Assembly (NCBI GenBank): GCA_919901705.1
Contig: CAKKPR010000136.1
Coordinates: 1-6,274, forward strand
Source of the DNA: Thermodesulfovibrionales bacterium
GTDB taxonomy: Bacteria; Nitrospirota; Thermodesulfovibrionia; Thermodesulfovibrionales; UBA1546
Length of the DNA: 6,274 nt
Direction: 5' to 3'
The notes under the pieces are model-generated. The model did no database searches and had not been told where the DNA came from. It saw only the letters and a list, made by a program, of their open reading frames with translations. Each line of letters begins with the position of its first letter. Positions within the stretch are counted from its first letter, which is position 1. Position numbers and translations under genes: made by a program. Below are positions 4,992-6,274 of the stretch, in pieces.

Positions 4992-6274
4992 ATGCCATAC
5001 GAACTCAGACATAAGACAGACAAGAAGATCACTCCCGGCAGGTATTTTCCGCTCGGCGCAAACTTATCTAACAATGGCGTCAATTTTGCAATCTACTCTC
5101 AGCACGCAAGCGAAGTTTTTCTTCTTCTCTTTGATGCTGCTGATAAAGAGCCAACAGATATTATAAAGATTGAGAACCGCACAAAGTATGTATGGCATGT
5201 ATTTGTTAATGGAATCAAACCCGGCCAGTTGTATGGATATAAAATTAAAGGTGATTTCAATCCTTCATACGGCATGAGATTTAATGGAAACAAGCTTCTG
5301 ATAGATCCTTATGCAAAAGCAGTGACAGGGAAAATCAGGAATACCGATAACCTGCTTCTTGCATACGACCCGAATGCATATGTTAAAGACCTTTCGATTG
5401 ACAATAGGGACAACACTCATATTGTGCCGAAGTCAATAGTAGTAGATGACAATTTCGACTGGCAGGGTGATGCTTTGCCTGACATCCCTCTGGAGAAATT
5501 GATTATCTATGAAGTCCATCTGAAGGGGTTTACGGCGCACAGGTCATCCGGTGTTAAAAACCCTGGCACGTATTCAGGATTTATAGAGAAAATACCGTAT
5601 CTTAAAGACCTCGGCATAAATGCCGTTGAATTCCTTCCTCTTCAGGAGTTTTACATTGATGACTTTCTTCATGACAAGGGACTAACAAATTACTGGGGTT
5701 ATAATACAATCGGTTTTTTTGCCCCTGAATCATCTTTCGGCACAAATAGTTTTCCGGGCTGTCAGGTCAACGAATTCAAGACACTCGTGCGCGCACTGCA
5801 CAAGGCAGGCATCGAGGTGATAATGGATGTTGTGTATAACCACACAGGCGAGGGGAATGAGCTTGGGCCGACGATCAGTTTTAAGGGCATAGATAACCCG
5901 ACTTACTATTGCCTGACCGGAACTCCTCACGAGCCTTACCGCTATTACATGAACTACACCGGCTGCGGAAATAGTTTTAATCTCTCGAATACCCATGCAA
6001 TAAGGTTTGTCATGGATTCTCTGAGGTACTGGGTTGAAAAGATGCATGTTGACGGTTTCAGGTTTGACCTTGCATCAGTGCTTGGCCGTGAAGACGGGAT
6101 GTTCCAGAAATCAGCGTCTTTTTTCGATGCCATCTCACAGGACCCTGTCTTAAACAGAATCAAATTGATTGCCGAGCCCTGGGACCTCGGGACATATCAG
6201 GTCGGAAATTTTCCTGTTGACTGGTGCGAGTGGAACGGCAGGTTCAGGGATACGATGAGAAAATTCGGGAAGGG
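4992..6274 (+). CDS. glgX: Glycogen debranching enzyme GlgX / isoamylase (GH13), 3' end outside window
   Basis: Cytoplasmic alpha-1,6-glucosidase of the GlgX/TreX isoamylase group (GH13_11), which removes branches from glycogen or limit dextrins. The frame stays open from ATG 4992 to the window end: 427 codons plus two bases, against roughly 650-750 aa for the full family. The N-terminus has the CBM48-like opening PGRYFPLGANLSNNGVNFAIYS and the segment GMRFNGNKLLIDPYAKAVTG. The catalytic barrel starts near LIIYEVHLKGFT. Visible GH13 regions are DVVYNH at 279-284 (region I), GFRFDLAS with the nucleophile D359 (region II), and AEPWD with the acid/base E395 (region III). Region IV (HD) lies beyond the window. 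The gene begins 13 nt after ccdA with only a weak CAGG upstream, which suggests operon membership. Isoamylase and trehalose-operon TreX are hard to separate from GlgX on this fragment. Confidence 0.93.
   Translation, partial: MPYELRHKTDKKITPGRYFPLGANLSNNGVNFAIYSQHASEVFLLLFDAADKEPTDIIKIENRTKYVWHVFVNGIKPGQLYGYKIKGDFNPSYGMRFNGNKLLIDPYAKAVTGKIRNTDNLLLAYDPNAYVKDLSIDNRDNTHIVPKSIVVDDNFDWQGDALPDIPLEKLIIYEVHLKGFTAHRSSGVKNPGTYSGFIEKIPYLKDLGINAVEFLPLQEFYIDDFLHDKGLTNYWGYNTIGFFAPESSFGTNSFPGCQVNEFKTLVRALHKAGIEVIMDVVYNHTGEGNELGPTISFKGIDNPTYYCLTGTPHEPYRYYMNYTGCGNSFNLSNTHAIRFVMDSLRYWVEKMHVDGFRFDLASVLGREDGMFQKSASFFDAISQDPVLNRIKLIAEPWDLGTYQVGNFPVDWCEWNGRFRDTMRKFGK

Noticed and set aside
5730..6163. Two overlapping minus-strand ORFs opposite glgX
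   Set aside because: They sit opposite the catalytic GH13 motifs, overlap each other and show no motif or ribosome binding site.

Overview
The window is a densely packed stretch in which every supported gene lies on the + strand. It is probably one transcription unit running through both ends of the window. AT-leaning sequence, free use of ATA and AGA/AGG codons, TTG starts, and membrane-heavy sugar-lipid genes next to molybdenum-cofactor and cytochrome-biogenesis genes suggest a Gram-negative, probably anaerobic bacterium. A Nitrospirota/Thermodesulfovibrionia-like or deltaproteobacterial lineage would fit. This is an impression, not a placement. No RNA genes, insertion sequences, CRISPR arrays or clear terminators are visible.

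Region 1 (1-3233) is a polyprenyl-linked sugar module. It holds the 3' part of a GT39/ArnT-like membrane glycosyltransferase, then a GT2 polyprenyl-phosphate glycosyltransferase of the ArnC/GtrB/DPM type, then a flippase-like UPF0104 membrane protein. The genes overlap: stop and start share TGATG at the first junction, and there is a 20-nt overlap with a TTG start at the second. The expected logic is that the GT2 enzyme loads a sugar onto undecaprenyl phosphate in the cytoplasm, the carrier is flipped, and the GT39 enzyme transfers the sugar to a periplasmic acceptor. The flippase gene is a candidate for the middle step by position only. The GT39 gene carries an in-frame, repeat-derived insertion at about 274-378: four exact copies of a 7-bp unit, then a nested C7/G7 palindrome.

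Region 2 (3230-4203) is molybdenum-cofactor related: a MOSC-domain protein overlapping the flippase gene by ATGA, then mogA. The 53-nt spacer between them is filled by a 13-bp direct repeat plus an inverted copy, with no recognisable ribosome binding site for mogA.

Region 3 (4191-6274) begins with a 21-codon ORF that has a strong Shine-Dalgarno sequence inside the end of mogA. Its stop codon overlaps the ccdA start (TAATG). A hairpin within this small ORF covers the ccdA ribosome binding site, so the arrangement looks like translational coupling. It is followed by ccdA (membrane thiol-disulfide electron transfer) and the 5' part of a glgX-type glycogen debranching enzyme that runs off the window.

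The clearest unusual signals are the repeat-derived peptide in the GT39 protein, the repeat-filled spacer before mogA, and the small ORF/hairpin before ccdA. I see no convincing wholly new multi-gene system.
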